A stretch of 64,000 nt of DNA from Streptomyces sp. CA-210063 (GTDB lineage: Bacteria; Actinomycetota; Actinomycetes; Streptomycetales; Streptomycetaceae), in the NCBI RefSeq assembly GCF_024612015.1, contig NZ_CP102512.1, forward strand, positions 3,534,001 through 3,598,000, read 5' to 3'. The notes below the pieces were generated by a model. It searched no databases, had not been told where the DNA came from, and saw only the letters and a list, made by a program, of their open reading frames with translations. How positions within the stretch are numbered: position 1 is the first letter of the stretch; each line of letters begins with the position of its first letter. Position numbers and translations under genes: made by a program. Positions 9,301-17,118 of the stretch are shown in pieces.

Positions 9301-10777
9301 CGTCCTGGAGCACCCCACCCCAGCCCGCCTGGCCGCCCACCTCGCAGCCGCCACCACATCCGGCCCACCGGTACTGCCCGGCCCCCGGGCCGGGTCGGAA
9401 GACGGCCTCCTGGACCCCGGCCCGGCCGGGGTACGGCTGGCCGCGGGCCCCACCCACCAGTTCCTGCGGGTCAACGACGACCGTGCGGGCGGGCGCCTGC
9501 CCAGCCACGGACCGCGCTTCGCCCTGGAATGCCACTACCGCGTCCGGGGCCCCCTCGACACCCGCGCCCTGTCGGCAGCCGTCGACCACCTGGTGCACCG
9601 TCAGCCCGCACTGCGCACCGAAGTGCACCTGACCGGCGACCCCGGCCGAATCCACCAGCTCGTCCGCCCCGCCCGCACCGGCGTCCTGCGCCACCACGCC
9701 ATCGACCCGGCCGCGCCCGGCAGCCCCGAGGAACGCCTGGCCGCTCTGCACGCCGCCGATCCCCTCGACCCGGCCACCGGCCATGTCTTCACCGCCACCC
9801 TCGTCGCCGCGGGACCGCACGACCACGTGCTCGGTCTGCGCCTGCACCACCTGACCTCCGACGGCTGCTCCCTCAACATCGTCGAACAGCAGCTGTCCAC
9901 CCTGTACGACAGCGCCCGCGCAGGGCGCGCTCCCCTGCTGCCCGACGTCGACTACCGTGCGCTCAACGCACCGGAACAGCCTCGTCCCGAGGACCTCGCC
10001 TTCTGGTCGAAGCGGCTCACCGGCGCCCGCCCCACCGTCCTCGTCCCGCCCGCCCAGCCGGCCGCGAGCACCGTTCCGCACGACTCGCTGCTGCGTACCC
10101 GCCGTGTCCCGCCCGCCGCCACCACGGCCTTCCGCGCCCTGGCCCGCGCCGAGCGCCTCACCCTCGCCAGCGTTCTGTACGCGGTCTTCACCGCTGCCGT
10201 GGCCGCCGACACCGCGCAGGACGAAACCCTGCTGCTCGCCGTCAGCGCCGCCCGGCCCGAGGGCACCGCCCACACCGCCGGTCTGTACGCCCAGGCCGTT
10301 CCCGTACGCCACCGCGTCCCCGACTCCCCCGGCCTGACGGCGCGCCAGGCACTGCACGCCGCCGACCACGACCTGCACCAGGCCCTGCGCCACGACAGCG
10401 CCTCCCTGCTCACCCTGGCAGCGGCCCACCCCCACATCGGGGAGCTCTTCGCCGCCTCCCAGTTCGTGTTCTACGACTTCCTGCCCCCCGTCCAGGGGCT
10501 GCGCCTGTCCGGCTGTGCCGTCGACCGCACCGACCAGCTCGACGCCGCCTTCACCGGGCAGCTCTTCCAACTGCCCTGTGACCTCGGTCTGCTGGCCCGG
10601 GAGAACGGCGACGCCCTGGACCTGGCCGTCATCTTCGACCCGGCCTACGCCCCGCCCGGCTACGCCGAGAACCTGCTGCGGCGTGTGGACGACGCGATCA
10701 CGGCCCTGGGCACGTCGGGTGATCTCCCCTGGCAGGGCCTCGTACCCGCCGATCCCTGGGTGACCGGTCCGCGCTGA
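6332..10777 (+). CDS. Non-ribosomal peptide synthetase, A(MT)-T-C
   Basis: 1481 residues. The adenylation domain runs from about 20, with AYIIHTSGTSGRPK near 168, NAYGPTEAAVW near 308, YRTGDL near 393 and GRTDAQVKVRG near 410. It is interrupted after motif A8 by a SAM methyltransferase (about 457-706, VLDLGCGSG near 523) and resumes to A10 (PTGGNGKLDR near 905). A thiolation domain follows (GGDSL near 965), then a C-terminal condensation domain (about 1043-1480) with intact HHLTSDG near 1172. There is no thioesterase, reductase or upstream C domain. Known families predict activation and N-methylation of one amino acid, then transfer by the C domain to a soluble acceptor. GTG at 6332 lies 4 bp after GGAGG. 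ATG at 6341 is the alternative. A His-Thr repeat lies near 827-840. Confidence 0.93.
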   Translation: MTDMIDVCQGSTVRADAPAGATLWDLLCARAAQRPGATAVSDPAESLDYGQLVDEARRWARYLRACGVEPGDPVVCAAPRGVRAVVAQLAVFAAGAVHVPVCADDPPGRLRDLIGAVGARWVLGLSGQHLPEGISRIDMDDREVRRKVDGCSEGRPEVSGPPPEAVAYIIHTSGTSGRPKPVAVGHRAIAHTMRAYADVFPEPVRCMAAVSPMTTDASLPGIWWTLLAGGHVLLTSPDPRRALHELATHLSRGPASHTVLTPSLYSALLPSLEGPSPDLRQVLVAGEPCPSELAAEHHRRMPGVELVNAYGPTEAAVWCTAAVLRPGDPVTVGTALPGTPVLVVGADGQPVPDGGTGEVCVTGAGLAEGYHGDAELTATRFVTHPRDPRQRMYRTGDLGRLDEHGRLELLGRTDAQVKVRGFRVEPAGVARVLGEVPGVRDVVVSARQGRLVAHVVPRWDERSAAQRLHDDWDRLFGALDFRDERSGWTSSYTGKPLPDAEMDEWIAATVRLATERGLPDAVLDLGCGSGMILTRLAGTASRAVAVDTSAESLAALRERLADSALHHVELRQGDAAGAAEYTGMDLVLCNSVVPYLHSADHLARTVTAALAASATGGRAVFGDVKDRTLQDAFHASVVLRTATDDLGIDVLRAQWRRRVALDPYLLVDPRWFTRCGAAHAEIRPRTGRARNEMNDFRFDAVLTSEAPASPVEVDVWRPWPGTMDALRDLLAAEAGPVGLLRVPNRRTAGACAVRDALAADDHGTLTAADLRRLSDRAEADAVHPGDLEDLAAELGRPVRLSRAAGHRDGAYDAVFLPTGPPSSNTGTHTHTHTHTHTHTGTGTRAPAAIRWPQPPGDGELLSAPLHRHVLAQASDSLLPALRRQADAHLSEPERPSRYVFLTALPTGGNGKLDRAALPTPSTHRPRLATPYRAPVLPVEETVAGVLASVLELDQVGLDDDFVELGGDSLTAVRAAAQIGDALGLRLPSRTVLEHPTPARLAAHLAAATTSGPPVLPGPRAGSEDGLLDPGPAGVRLAAGPTHQFLRVNDDRAGGRLPSHGPRFALECHYRVRGPLDTRALSAAVDHLVHRQPALRTEVHLTGDPGRIHQLVRPARTGVLRHHAIDPAAPGSPEERLAALHAADPLDPATGHVFTATLVAAGPHDHVLGLRLHHLTSDGCSLNIVEQQLSTLYDSARAGRAPLLPDVDYRALNAPEQPRPEDLAFWSKRLTGARPTVLVPPAQPAASTVPHDSLLRTRRVPPAATTAFRALARAERLTLASVLYAVFTAAVAADTAQDETLLLAVSAARPEGTAHTAGLYAQAVPVRHRVPDSPGLTARQALHAADHDLHQALRHDSASLLTLAAAHPHIGELFAASQFVFYDFLPPVQGLRLSGCAVDRTDQLDAAFTGQLFQLPCDLGLLARENGDALDLAVIFDPAYAPPGYAENLLRRVDDAITALGTSGDLPWQGLVPADPWVTGPR
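8814..8848 (+). repeat. ACACCC hexanucleotide repeat encoding (His-Thr)n in the NRPS
   Basis: About six uninterrupted 6-bp units encode alternating His-Thr in the segment between the embedded methyltransferase and the end of the A domain. The unit is a multiple of three, so slippage changes linker length without shifting frame. The following GGCACC units (Gly-Thr) extend the low-complexity stretch. Confidence 0.9.
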
Positions 10778-10856
10778 CCCGGCCCCCGCACCCACTTTTC
10801 ACTCCCTGCCGCGCCCCACCCGGGCACGGCCCACGCTTCCACGGAAAGGCACACCC

Positions 10857-11603
10857 ATGCTCACCCCTGACGACGAACGGCGCGAGGCACGGACGGCCGG
10901 CTGGATCGGCATCGCCATGGTGGCGCTCTTCCTCGTCCCCCTCCCCTTCGTCCGCAACCCTCTGAGCCGCCCTTTCCCCTACTGGAGCGACTCCTCGGAC
11001 GCCATCGGCACCTGGTTCGCCGAGAACCCCTCCGTCTCCGGCTACACGATCGACATCGCCTTCGGCCTGCTCTTCATCTGGTTCGCCGCCGGACTCAAGC
11101 GCTGGCTCACCGGTCCCGACCGCGCACCGCTGCAGGCCGAACTCCTCATCCCCTCCGCCCTGTCCGTCGGCATCTGCTGGATGATGTCCAACGCCGCCTT
11201 TCTCCTCGGCCCCGTCGCGGCGGAGCGCCCGGCAGCGGTGAACAGCGCCTACCTGCACCTCAGTTACGACCTGTGCGTCACCTTCGGCTACGCCGGGTCC
11301 CTGCCCCTGGCCCTGTTCTCCTACGCCGCGGGCAGCCTGATCCTGAAGAACACCACGCTGCCCCGCTGGACGGGCTGGACTTCCCACGTCCTGGCCGTGG
11401 CGCACTTCGCGTACTTCTTCAACGTCCTGACCACGGACGACACCCCGTTCACCCCGTGGGGCTGGGGCAGCTTCGGGTCCTACGTCGGATTCGCCCTGTG
11501 GGCGCTGGCCCTCTGCGTGAGGATGATCCGCTCCCCGCGTCCCACCCCGACAGGCGCCCACGTCCCCGGTCCCGCCTCCGTACAGACCGTCACCACGCAC
11601 TGA
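10857..11603 (+). CDS. Multi-pass membrane protein of the NRPS/terpene cluster
   Basis: 248 residues with about six hydrophobic segments: near 17-35, 65-82, 99-122, 140-160, 175-195 and 207-225. It starts 79 bp after the NRPS stop, with GGAAAGG ahead of the ATG, in the same direction as the enzymes on both sides. I do not recognise a characterised family. The DUF4386-like layout is only an impression. Possible roles are handling, export or resistance for the lipophilic product. No catalytic motif is evident. Confidence 0.75.
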   Translation: MLTPDDERREARTAGWIGIAMVALFLVPLPFVRNPLSRPFPYWSDSSDAIGTWFAENPSVSGYTIDIAFGLLFIWFAAGLKRWLTGPDRAPLQAELLIPSALSVGICWMMSNAAFLLGPVAAERPAAVNSAYLHLSYDLCVTFGYAGSLPLALFSYAAGSLILKNTTLPRWTGWTSHVLAVAHFAYFFNVLTTDDTPFTPWGWGSFGSYVGFALWALALCVRMIRSPRPTPTGAHVPGPASVQTVTTH

Positions 11604-11672
11604 ACGAACCGAACGGGGCGGGCGTGTACGGGCCCGCCCCGCCGTATGCCTGCCCGCCGTCAAGGAGTGCCG

Positions 11673-12770
11673 ATGACCACCGCCCTCCACATCCCGCTTC
11701 CGGTCCCCCCTCTGTACTGCCCTTTCCCGCCTCGCCGTTCCCCGCACGCCGACGCCGTCGACGCCGAGAGCCTCGCCTGGATGCAGCGGTTCGACCTCTT
11801 CAAGGACGCGCCGCACCGGGAGTACACCCGCCGGGCCCGCGTCGGGGAGTTCGTCGGCTTCGGCATCCCCGACGGCCGCGCCGACACCCTCCAGGCCGCC
11901 ACCAACTACTGCAACTGGCTCTTCGCCTTCGACGACGCCCTGTGCGACGAAACACTCGGCGGCGCCGCGCCCGACACCCTCGCCCCCTACCTCGCCCGCA
12001 TGAGCCGCATGCTCCACACCCCCCAGGCCCCGCTGATGCGCGAGGACAAGTGGGCGATGTCCCTGCTGGACATCCGGCACGACCTGGCCCGGCAGGGCAC
12101 CCCCGCCCAGGTGTACCGGTGGACCGACCAGGTCGACGCGTACTTCTCCGGCCTGGTCTGGGAAGCCGCCATCCGGCAGGAGCCCCGGTCGGCGAGCCTG
12201 GACGACTACCTCATGATGTGGCAGAGCAGCAGCGCCGCCCTGTCCGCGCTGGCCTTCATCGAAATCGCCCAGGACTACGTCCTGACGGCCGAGGAGTACC
12301 ACGACCCGCGTGTCCATGCCCTGCACGATCTGAGCGTCGCTCTCATCGCCTGGCACAACGACATCACCTCCTACAACAAGGAGGCTTTCCGCGAGCAGCA
12401 CTTCGGCTTCCCCGAGGCGATGAACCTGGTGCCCGTTCTCGCCCGGCACCATGCCTGCGCCCCGCGGCAGGCACTGCACGCCGCCGCGTCGATGCACGAC
12501 CGGGCCATGCGCCGCATGCAGCACCTGGCCGAGCGCACCGTCGCCGGCAGTGGCCCCCGGCTCGCCCGGTATGTGCGCGCCCTGACGGACTGGGTGGCAG
12601 GGAGCCTGCACTGGCACCTCACCAGCGGCCGGTACAACGACCCCAACGACCCCGGCCAGACCATCGCCCCACGGGTCGACATGCCCACCGTCGTCACCCG
12701 GCCCGCCGGTCTCGCCCGCCTCGACGAGCCTCTCACCACCCCGGTGGCCGCCTGGTGGTGGAAGACCTGA
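11673..12770 (+). CDS. Class I terpene synthase (cyclase)
   Basis: 365 residues from the ATG at 11673, preferred over one at 11646 because AAGGAG (11662-11667) precedes it. The first metal-binding motif is FDDALCDE (D87, D88, D92, E93), a DDxxxD variant of the bacterial aspartate-rich motif. The second is NDITSYNKE (N229, S233, E237), an exact NDxxSxxxE triad. An RY pair in GRYND near residue 321 fits the C-terminal diphosphate sensor. The size suits a single-domain bacterial sesqui- or monoterpene cyclase acting on a prenyl diphosphate with Mg ions. It lies between the membrane protein and the P450 and is likely in the NRPS operon. No prenyltransferase gene is in the cluster, so the precursor must come from elsewhere. 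Confidence 0.93.
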   Translation: MTTALHIPLPVPPLYCPFPPRRSPHADAVDAESLAWMQRFDLFKDAPHREYTRRARVGEFVGFGIPDGRADTLQAATNYCNWLFAFDDALCDETLGGAAPDTLAPYLARMSRMLHTPQAPLMREDKWAMSLLDIRHDLARQGTPAQVYRWTDQVDAYFSGLVWEAAIRQEPRSASLDDYLMMWQSSSAALSALAFIEIAQDYVLTAEEYHDPRVHALHDLSVALIAWHNDITSYNKEAFREQHFGFPEAMNLVPVLARHHACAPRQALHAAASMHDRAMRRMQHLAERTVAGSGPRLARYVRALTDWVAGSLHWHLTSGRYNDPNDPGQTIAPRVDMPTVVTRPAGLARLDEPLTTPVAAWWWKT

Positions 12771-12822
12771 ACCTCGGGCGCGCCTCTCGCCGTTCCCCCG
12801 CTACAGCCCACCCTGGAGAACC

Positions 12823-14193
12823 GTGTCCCACGCCCGCACGTCTGTCGCCGCCCAGTCCCACCGCGCCCACTGCGCCCCGCCCCTGCTGCCCGGCGCACTG
12901 CCCCTGGTCGGGCACGCCCTGCGGCTCCTGAACGACCCGGCGGACTTCCTCACCCGCGCACCCGCCCACGGCCCGCTGGCCCGCGTCCGCCTCGGCACCC
13001 TGACCGCGACCCTCGTCAGTGACCCGGCCCTCACCCGGCAGGTCCTCCTCGACGACGCCCTCTTCGACAAGGGCGGTCCGCTGTACGACCGCATTCGCGA
13101 CGTCATGGGCAACGGCCTGCTCAGCTGCCCCCACACCGACCACCGACGGCAGCGCCGGCTGCTCCAGCCCGCCTTCCACAAGGACCGGCTGCCCGCCCAC
13201 CTCGACCTCATGGCCCACGAGATCACCGACAGCGTCGCGCGATGGCGGGACGACCAGGTCGTCGACATGGCCGCCCAGGCCCAGGCCCTCACCGCCCGCG
13301 CCATCGTCGCCACCCTCTTCGACGGCACCCTCGGCCCCGCCACCGTCGACGCCATGGTGGAGGACATGGCCGCGATCACCGCCGGTATCTACACCCACGC
13401 CCTGCTGCCCACCGCGTACACCCGTCTTCCCCTGCCCGCCCACCGTCGCTACTCCCACGCCCAGAAGCACCTACGGGTCATCCTGGGCCGGATCATCGCC
13501 GAACACCGCTCCCGAACCACGGACCACGGCGACTTCCTGACCCTGCTCACGTCGGCGGGTACGGAGGGTCCGGCCCTGTCCGACAGGGAGATCAGCGACC
13601 AGGTCATCACCTTCTTCATCGCCGGAATGGAGACCACCGGCAACGCCCTCGCCTGGGCCGCACACCACCTTGCCCAGGACCCCGAACTCCAACGCGGCGT
13701 CCACGCCGAAGCAGCCGCCCTGCCCTCCGGCCCCCTGTCGCACACCAGCCTGCCCCACCTGGAACTCACCGGTCGCGTCGTCACCGAGGCGCTGCGCCAC
13801 TACCCGCCCGTCTGGTTCCTGACCCGTAACGTCACCCGCGACACCGAACTGGGCGGGCACCCCCTGCGCTCCGGGGACACCGTCGTCATCAGCGCACACC
13901 TCGTCCAGCACCTGGCCTCCGCGCACCCCCGCCCCGAGACGTTCGACCCCGGCCGCTGGGTGTCCCCGCACAGCGGCCAACCCGTCCCCGGCTCCTTCAT
14001 CCCCTTCGGCCTGGGCTCCCGCAAATGCATCGGTGACGCCCTCGGCGTGGGCGAACTCACTCTGGCGCTCGCCGCCCTCGCCCGCCGTTGGCACCTGGAA
14101 CCCGTCACCACCGCCCCGGTCCGTTTCGCGAAGGACATCGTCATCCGCCCCCGCGACCTGCGCCTACGCGTCCACGCCCACCACACCACCTGA
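12823..14193 (+). CDS. Cytochrome P450 of the NRPS/terpene cluster
   Basis: 456 residues. The I-helix oxygen-binding segment is IAGMETTG (about 266-273), the ExxR is EALRHYPP (about 322-329), and the haem-thiolate loop is FGLGSRKCIG with Cys near 402. The P450 should hydroxylate or oxidise the terpene made by the preceding cyclase, using a ferredoxin/reductase not encoded nearby. The GTG start at 12823 follows CTGGAG and lies 52 bp after the cyclase stop, so it is probably the last gene of the operon. The length is at the long end for a bacterial class I P450. The N-terminus (about 30 residues) is proline/alanine-rich without a membrane anchor. Confidence 0.94.
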   Translation: MSHARTSVAAQSHRAHCAPPLLPGALPLVGHALRLLNDPADFLTRAPAHGPLARVRLGTLTATLVSDPALTRQVLLDDALFDKGGPLYDRIRDVMGNGLLSCPHTDHRRQRRLLQPAFHKDRLPAHLDLMAHEITDSVARWRDDQVVDMAAQAQALTARAIVATLFDGTLGPATVDAMVEDMAAITAGIYTHALLPTAYTRLPLPAHRRYSHAQKHLRVILGRIIAEHRSRTTDHGDFLTLLTSAGTEGPALSDREISDQVITFFIAGMETTGNALAWAAHHLAQDPELQRGVHAEAAALPSGPLSHTSLPHLELTGRVVTEALRHYPPVWFLTRNVTRDTELGGHPLRSGDTVVISAHLVQHLASAHPRPETFDPGRWVSPHSGQPVPGSFIPFGLGSRKCIGDALGVGELTLALAALARRWHLEPVTTAPVRFAKDIVIRPRDLRLRVHAHHTT

Positions 14194-14318
14194 CCGCCCG
14201 GCCGGGGGGAGGCCCCTTCGCGTCCATCACTCCGTCGTCGAAGCGGTCGGCACCCAGGAGTCCATGCAGCAGGCCATCCGCTCCTACCCGGTCGGGCGGC
14301 CACGTCGGCTTCACAACC

Positions 14319-14352
14319 AGGGGCCCGACCCCCAAGAGTCGGACCCCTTCCG
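14319..14352 (-). terminator. Displaced ychF-type terminator, also downstream of the P450
   Basis: The arms GGGGCCCGAC (14320-14329) and GTCGGACCCC (14338-14347) pair with one G-U wobble. On the minus strand this follows the displaced ychF stop. On the plus strand it can end transcription of the P450 operon. Confidence 0.6.
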
Positions 14353-14420
14353 ACCTGCGCGTTTGCCAGATCGGCAACGTGGTCGTATTACACCCGCTAA
14401 ACGTTGAAGCGGAACTCCAC
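14319..14420 (-). repeat. Left ychF-tail repeat (putative att site with displaced ychF 3' end and terminator)
   Basis: This 102-bp stretch aligns without gaps to 50327-50428, with 22 mismatches by my count. On the minus strand 14420-14397 reads the last seven YchF residues, VEFRFNV, and a TAG stop, but there is no ychF gene here. The following sequence forms the same stem-loop as the ychF terminator. One Watson-Crick pair differs by a compensatory double change (14326/14341 C-G against 50334/50349 T-A). This is what a 3' gene tail displaced by site-specific integration looks like. The longest exact core is TTGAAGCGGAACTC. Confidence 0.75.
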
Positions 14421-14669
14421 CATAAGGCTTTGACCTGCGGAAATGCCCGCGCATCCAGCACCGATCCAGCACGGGCGCTACGGCGAAGTGCGAGAAGAGT
14501 CAAGATCACCAAACGTACCCGACAGCGCCCGCACATGTATGAAGTCTGCGAGCCTTCCGCGCAGGCCGCATCAGGCTCACGGGCCAGCGACAGCATGTCA
14601 CTCCTGCCTTGGGCCATCACACAAAAGGGTGGAATCCGGGAGCGAGAGGGGCCCGGATCGTTCAGCGGC
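14421..14669. repeat. Gap with paired ATCCAGCAC motifs (candidate arm sites)
   Basis: ATCCAGCACC (14453-14462) is followed directly by GATCCAGCACGG (14463-14474). The same double motif, in the same orientation, occurs at 50295-50316. No gene is supported in the rest of this gap. Confidence 0.5.
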
Positions 14670-15650
14670 TCAGGCGGATGCCAGCTTCTGGATGAGCGGA
14701 TGGTTCTCCAGGGCACAGCGGACGGTCTTCGGGGGGCGTCCGAGGAGGGTTTCGAGCTGGTCGGTGGTGCCGCGGTAGCCTCCGCCGCCCATCAGCCGGG
14801 TCAGGGTCTTCAGATGCTCGATGGTGTGCGGGACCGCGGCCAGGGCGTCGGCGGTGTCGATGTAGGTCTCGTTCCAGGTCTCGACCTCTACGGGGACGTA
14901 GGTGACCGGGCGTCCCAGCACGGCCGAGAAGTCCTCCGCGAAGCCGTGCATGTCCTTCAGTTCCGGGCCGTTGAGCTCGTAGGACTTCGAGATGTGCGGT
15001 TCCGGGTCGGCCAGGATCTTCACGCACAGCTCCGCCACGCCGTAGCCGGCGATGGGCGCGAGCCGGTGGGGGCCGAAGGGCAGGCGCAGTTCACCCTCGG
15101 CCAGCGGGCCCAGGGCCAGCCAGGTCATCAGGGGGTTCTCGACGAACATGGCCGCGCGGATGTTCACGGTCGGCAGGCCGGACCACTCCAGCATCCGCTC
15201 GGCGACCCAGTGCGCCCGCTGCTGCGGCGACCACTGTGTGATCAGTCCGCCGAGCCAGGCACGCCGTTCCTCCTCCGACGCGGTCATCCTCTCGAACGTC
15301 ATGAAGGACTGCTCGTACTCGGAGATGTTGACGAAGACCTCGATGTCGCCCTGGGCGCGCGCCGCCGCTGCCATCAGGCCGACGGCGTCGGTGTAGTACG
15401 GCGACAGGCTCATGCTGAAGTAGATGCGACGGCAGCCCTTCAACGCGGCGGTCACGTCGGCGATGTCGAGCAGGTCGCCGACGAAGACCTCGGCTCCTGC
15501 CTGGCGGAGCGCATCGGCGCGTTCGTCGTCCTGGCGCACGAACGCGCGCACCGGGTGCCCTTGTTCGAGCAGCATGTCGACCATCGTGCGGCTCACACCA
15601 CCGACCGCGCCGGCGGCACCGGTGATCAGGATGGGGTTGCGCTGTGGCAT
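14670..15650 (-). CDS. NmrA-like NAD(P)-binding oxidoreductase
   Basis: 326 residues of an atypical SDR. The N-terminal Rossmann motif ITGAAGAVGG (about 8-17) has the GxxGxxG spacing of NmrA/isoflavone-reductase-like proteins. There is no YxxxK active site in the usual place, so it could be an NADPH sensor or a quinone/aldehyde reductase. It is the last gene of a minus-strand group (SDR, SDR, hydrolase relic, this gene) downstream of the duplicated operator near 17.97 kb. Confidence 0.8.
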   Translation of the reverse strand: MPQRNPILITGAAGAVGGVSRTMVDMLLEQGHPVRAFVRQDDERADALRQAGAEVFVGDLLDIADVTAALKGCRRIYFSMSLSPYYTDAVGLMAAAARAQGDIEVFVNISEYEQSFMTFERMTASEEERRAWLGGLITQWSPQQRAHWVAERMLEWSGLPTVNIRAAMFVENPLMTWLALGPLAEGELRLPFGPHRLAPIAGYGVAELCVKILADPEPHISKSYELNGPELKDMHGFAEDFSAVLGRPVTYVPVEVETWNETYIDTADALAAVPHTIEHLKTLTRLMGGGGYRGTTDQLETLLGRPPKTVRCALENHPLIQKLASA

Positions 15651-15905
15651 CAGTGTGTCCTCTGTCTGTCTGATTGAGGTGAGTCAGCGGTGTGGAAGTC
15701 CAGGAGGCGGTTGGTGACCGTCATGGGCTGCTTGGGGTGCAAGCAGTACCTGCGTGGGTACGGCGGTCCGCTGGAAGCCGTTCTTGAACATGGCGAACCG
15801 GTCGGTGAAAGCGAAGCGGTCGAGGTTGGTGGCCACGTGCGCGTGGGCCGCGGCCCCGTGCTCTGTCCGGACGGTGCCCGCCGGGCGGATTCTGCGGAGC
15901 GTCAT
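15651..15905 (-). pseudogene. Short unrecognised gene remnant
   Basis: A minus-strand frame (15905-15684) contains FAFTDRFAMFKNG and then runs into a different frame that ends MTVTNRLLDFHTAD. It looks like the frameshifted tail of a small protein, but I cannot name a family. The ribosome-binding site AGAGGA for the gene at 15650 lies at its end. Confidence 0.3.
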
Positions 15906-15907
15906 TG

Positions 15908-16335
15908 TGGTGCCGGGCCGTCGATGCGAGCGAGGAAGTCGAGGAGTGCGGCGTTGATCTCGGCGGGACGTTCCTGTTGTGTCCAGTCGCCGCAGCCCGG
16001 CAGTACGGCGCTCAGCAGGTTGCTCCCGCCCGGGCTACGCAGGGCGGTGACCATGTCGCGGTCCCCCACCCCACCACGTACAGCGCAGGGACGTCGATCC
16101 CGCGCCCTCGAAAGCCGGCTCGCCGTGCAGGGCGAAGTCCTCGACGTACGCCGGATTGTCGTCCTCCGTCAGCCAGGCCGGGAGGATGGGCGACTCCGGC
16201 ATGGTGCCCAGGAGCCCCATACCGTCGGGTAACCGGGCGGAGCTCCCAGCCGAGCGGGTTGTCGCCGGAGGCCCCGGCCAGGAGGCGGCGGAAGGCCACG
16301 CGGATCTCGTTGAAGTGCCCAAGCGCGCAAATGCG
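15908..16335 (-). pseudogene. Alpha/beta-hydrolase (epoxide-hydrolase-like) C-terminal relic
   Basis: Read on the minus strand in more than one frame: first FNEIRVAFRRLLAG, then LTEDDNPAYVEDFALHG, then VPALYVVG followed after a frameshift by DRDMVTALRSPGG and the typical C-terminal end GCGDWTQQERPAEINAALLDF. These are the cap and catalytic-His region of epoxide-hydrolase-like enzymes. The N-terminal half with the nucleophile is missing and several frameshifts separate the parts, so it is not functional. It lies between two oxidoreductase genes of the same strand and was probably once part of that operon. Confidence 0.7.
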
Positions 16336-16348
16336 TAGGCGCGTGCTA

Positions 16349-17050
16349 CTACTTCGCCAGCTGGGCGTACATGGCTTCCAGGTCGGCGGACAGCTGCGAC
16401 TTGACCCAGCGGGTGGTGTCGTCGGCCAGCACCTCGTGCGCTCCCGCCTCGATGCCGTCGAGTGCGGCCACGGCGATGTCGCGGGGGTCGGCCTTGGGCG
16501 CGTCGACGCCCGAGGTCATGTCGGTGTCCACGTATGCCATGTGGAGCCCTGTCACCGCGATGCCGCGCGGCCGCAGCTCCAGGCGCAGGGAGTTGGTCTG
16601 CGACCACAGGGCGGCCTTGGAGGCGCCGTAGGGCGTGCCGTCAGCCAGCCATGACAGAGCGGAGTGGGCGTTGAGGATGTGGCCTCCGCCGTTGCGCTCG
16701 ATGATCGGCACGAAGGCCCGGGTGACCAGCAGCGGCCCGTAGAAGTTCGTCTCCAGATCCCGGCGCACGTCCTCCATCAAGGAGTTGAGGTACGAAGCGC
16801 GCACGGAGGCGCCGGCGTTGTTGATCAGGATGGTGACGTCCTGGGCCTGCTCGGCGGCGGCCGCCACGGATGCCGGGTCGGTGGCCTCGAGTGCCAGCGG
16901 AACGGCATCGGGGTGCGTCACCGTGCGCGGGTCACGGGCCGTGGCGTAGACCTTGCCGGCCCCGCGTGCGTAGAGCTCCTCGACCAGCATCTTGCCGATG
17001 CCGCGGCTGCCTCCGGTGACGAAGACGGTGGCGCCCTTGATTGCTGTCAT
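16349..17050 (-). CDS. Short-chain dehydrogenase/reductase
   Basis: 233 residues of a classical SDR: VFVTGGSRGIG at about 9-19 for NAD(P) binding, NNAG near 82, a catalytic serine in NAHSALSW, and YGASK near 150. The ATG at 17050 has GGAGG upstream and is preferred to one four codons earlier. A near-perfect copy of the AAACCGATCGGTTT operator lies at 17071-17084, 20 bp before the start, where a bound repressor would block transcription. The substrate is unknown. The gene lies 68 bp downstream of another SDR on the same strand. Confidence 0.92.
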   Translation of the reverse strand: MTAIKGATVFVTGGSRGIGKMLVEELYARGAGKVYATARDPRTVTHPDAVPLALEATDPASVAAAAEQAQDVTILINNAGASVRASYLNSLMEDVRRDLETNFYGPLLVTRAFVPIIERNGGGHILNAHSALSWLADGTPYGASKAALWSQTNSLRLELRPRGIAVTGLHMAYVDTDMTSGVDAPKADPRDIAVAALDGIEAGAHEVLADDTTRWVKSQLSADLEAMYAQLAK

Positions 17051-17070
17051 GACTGCCTCCACGAAGATGA

Positions 17071-17084
17071 AAACGGATCGGTTT
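17071..17084. promoter_or_regulatory. TetR-type operator before the 16349-17050 SDR
   Basis: AAACGGATCGGTTT differs by one base from the AAACCGATCGGTTT palindrome found elsewhere in the region. It lies directly upstream of the SDR start. Confidence 0.55.
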
Positions 17085-17118
17085 TTTTACCAGCGGGGTG
17101 TGTGAGTGCGGGCAGGCG

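Noticed and set aside
6332..14193. NRPS/terpene cluster as cargo of the 36-kb element
   Set aside because: The left ychF-tail repeat lies to the right of the P450, so the cluster is outside the proposed element.
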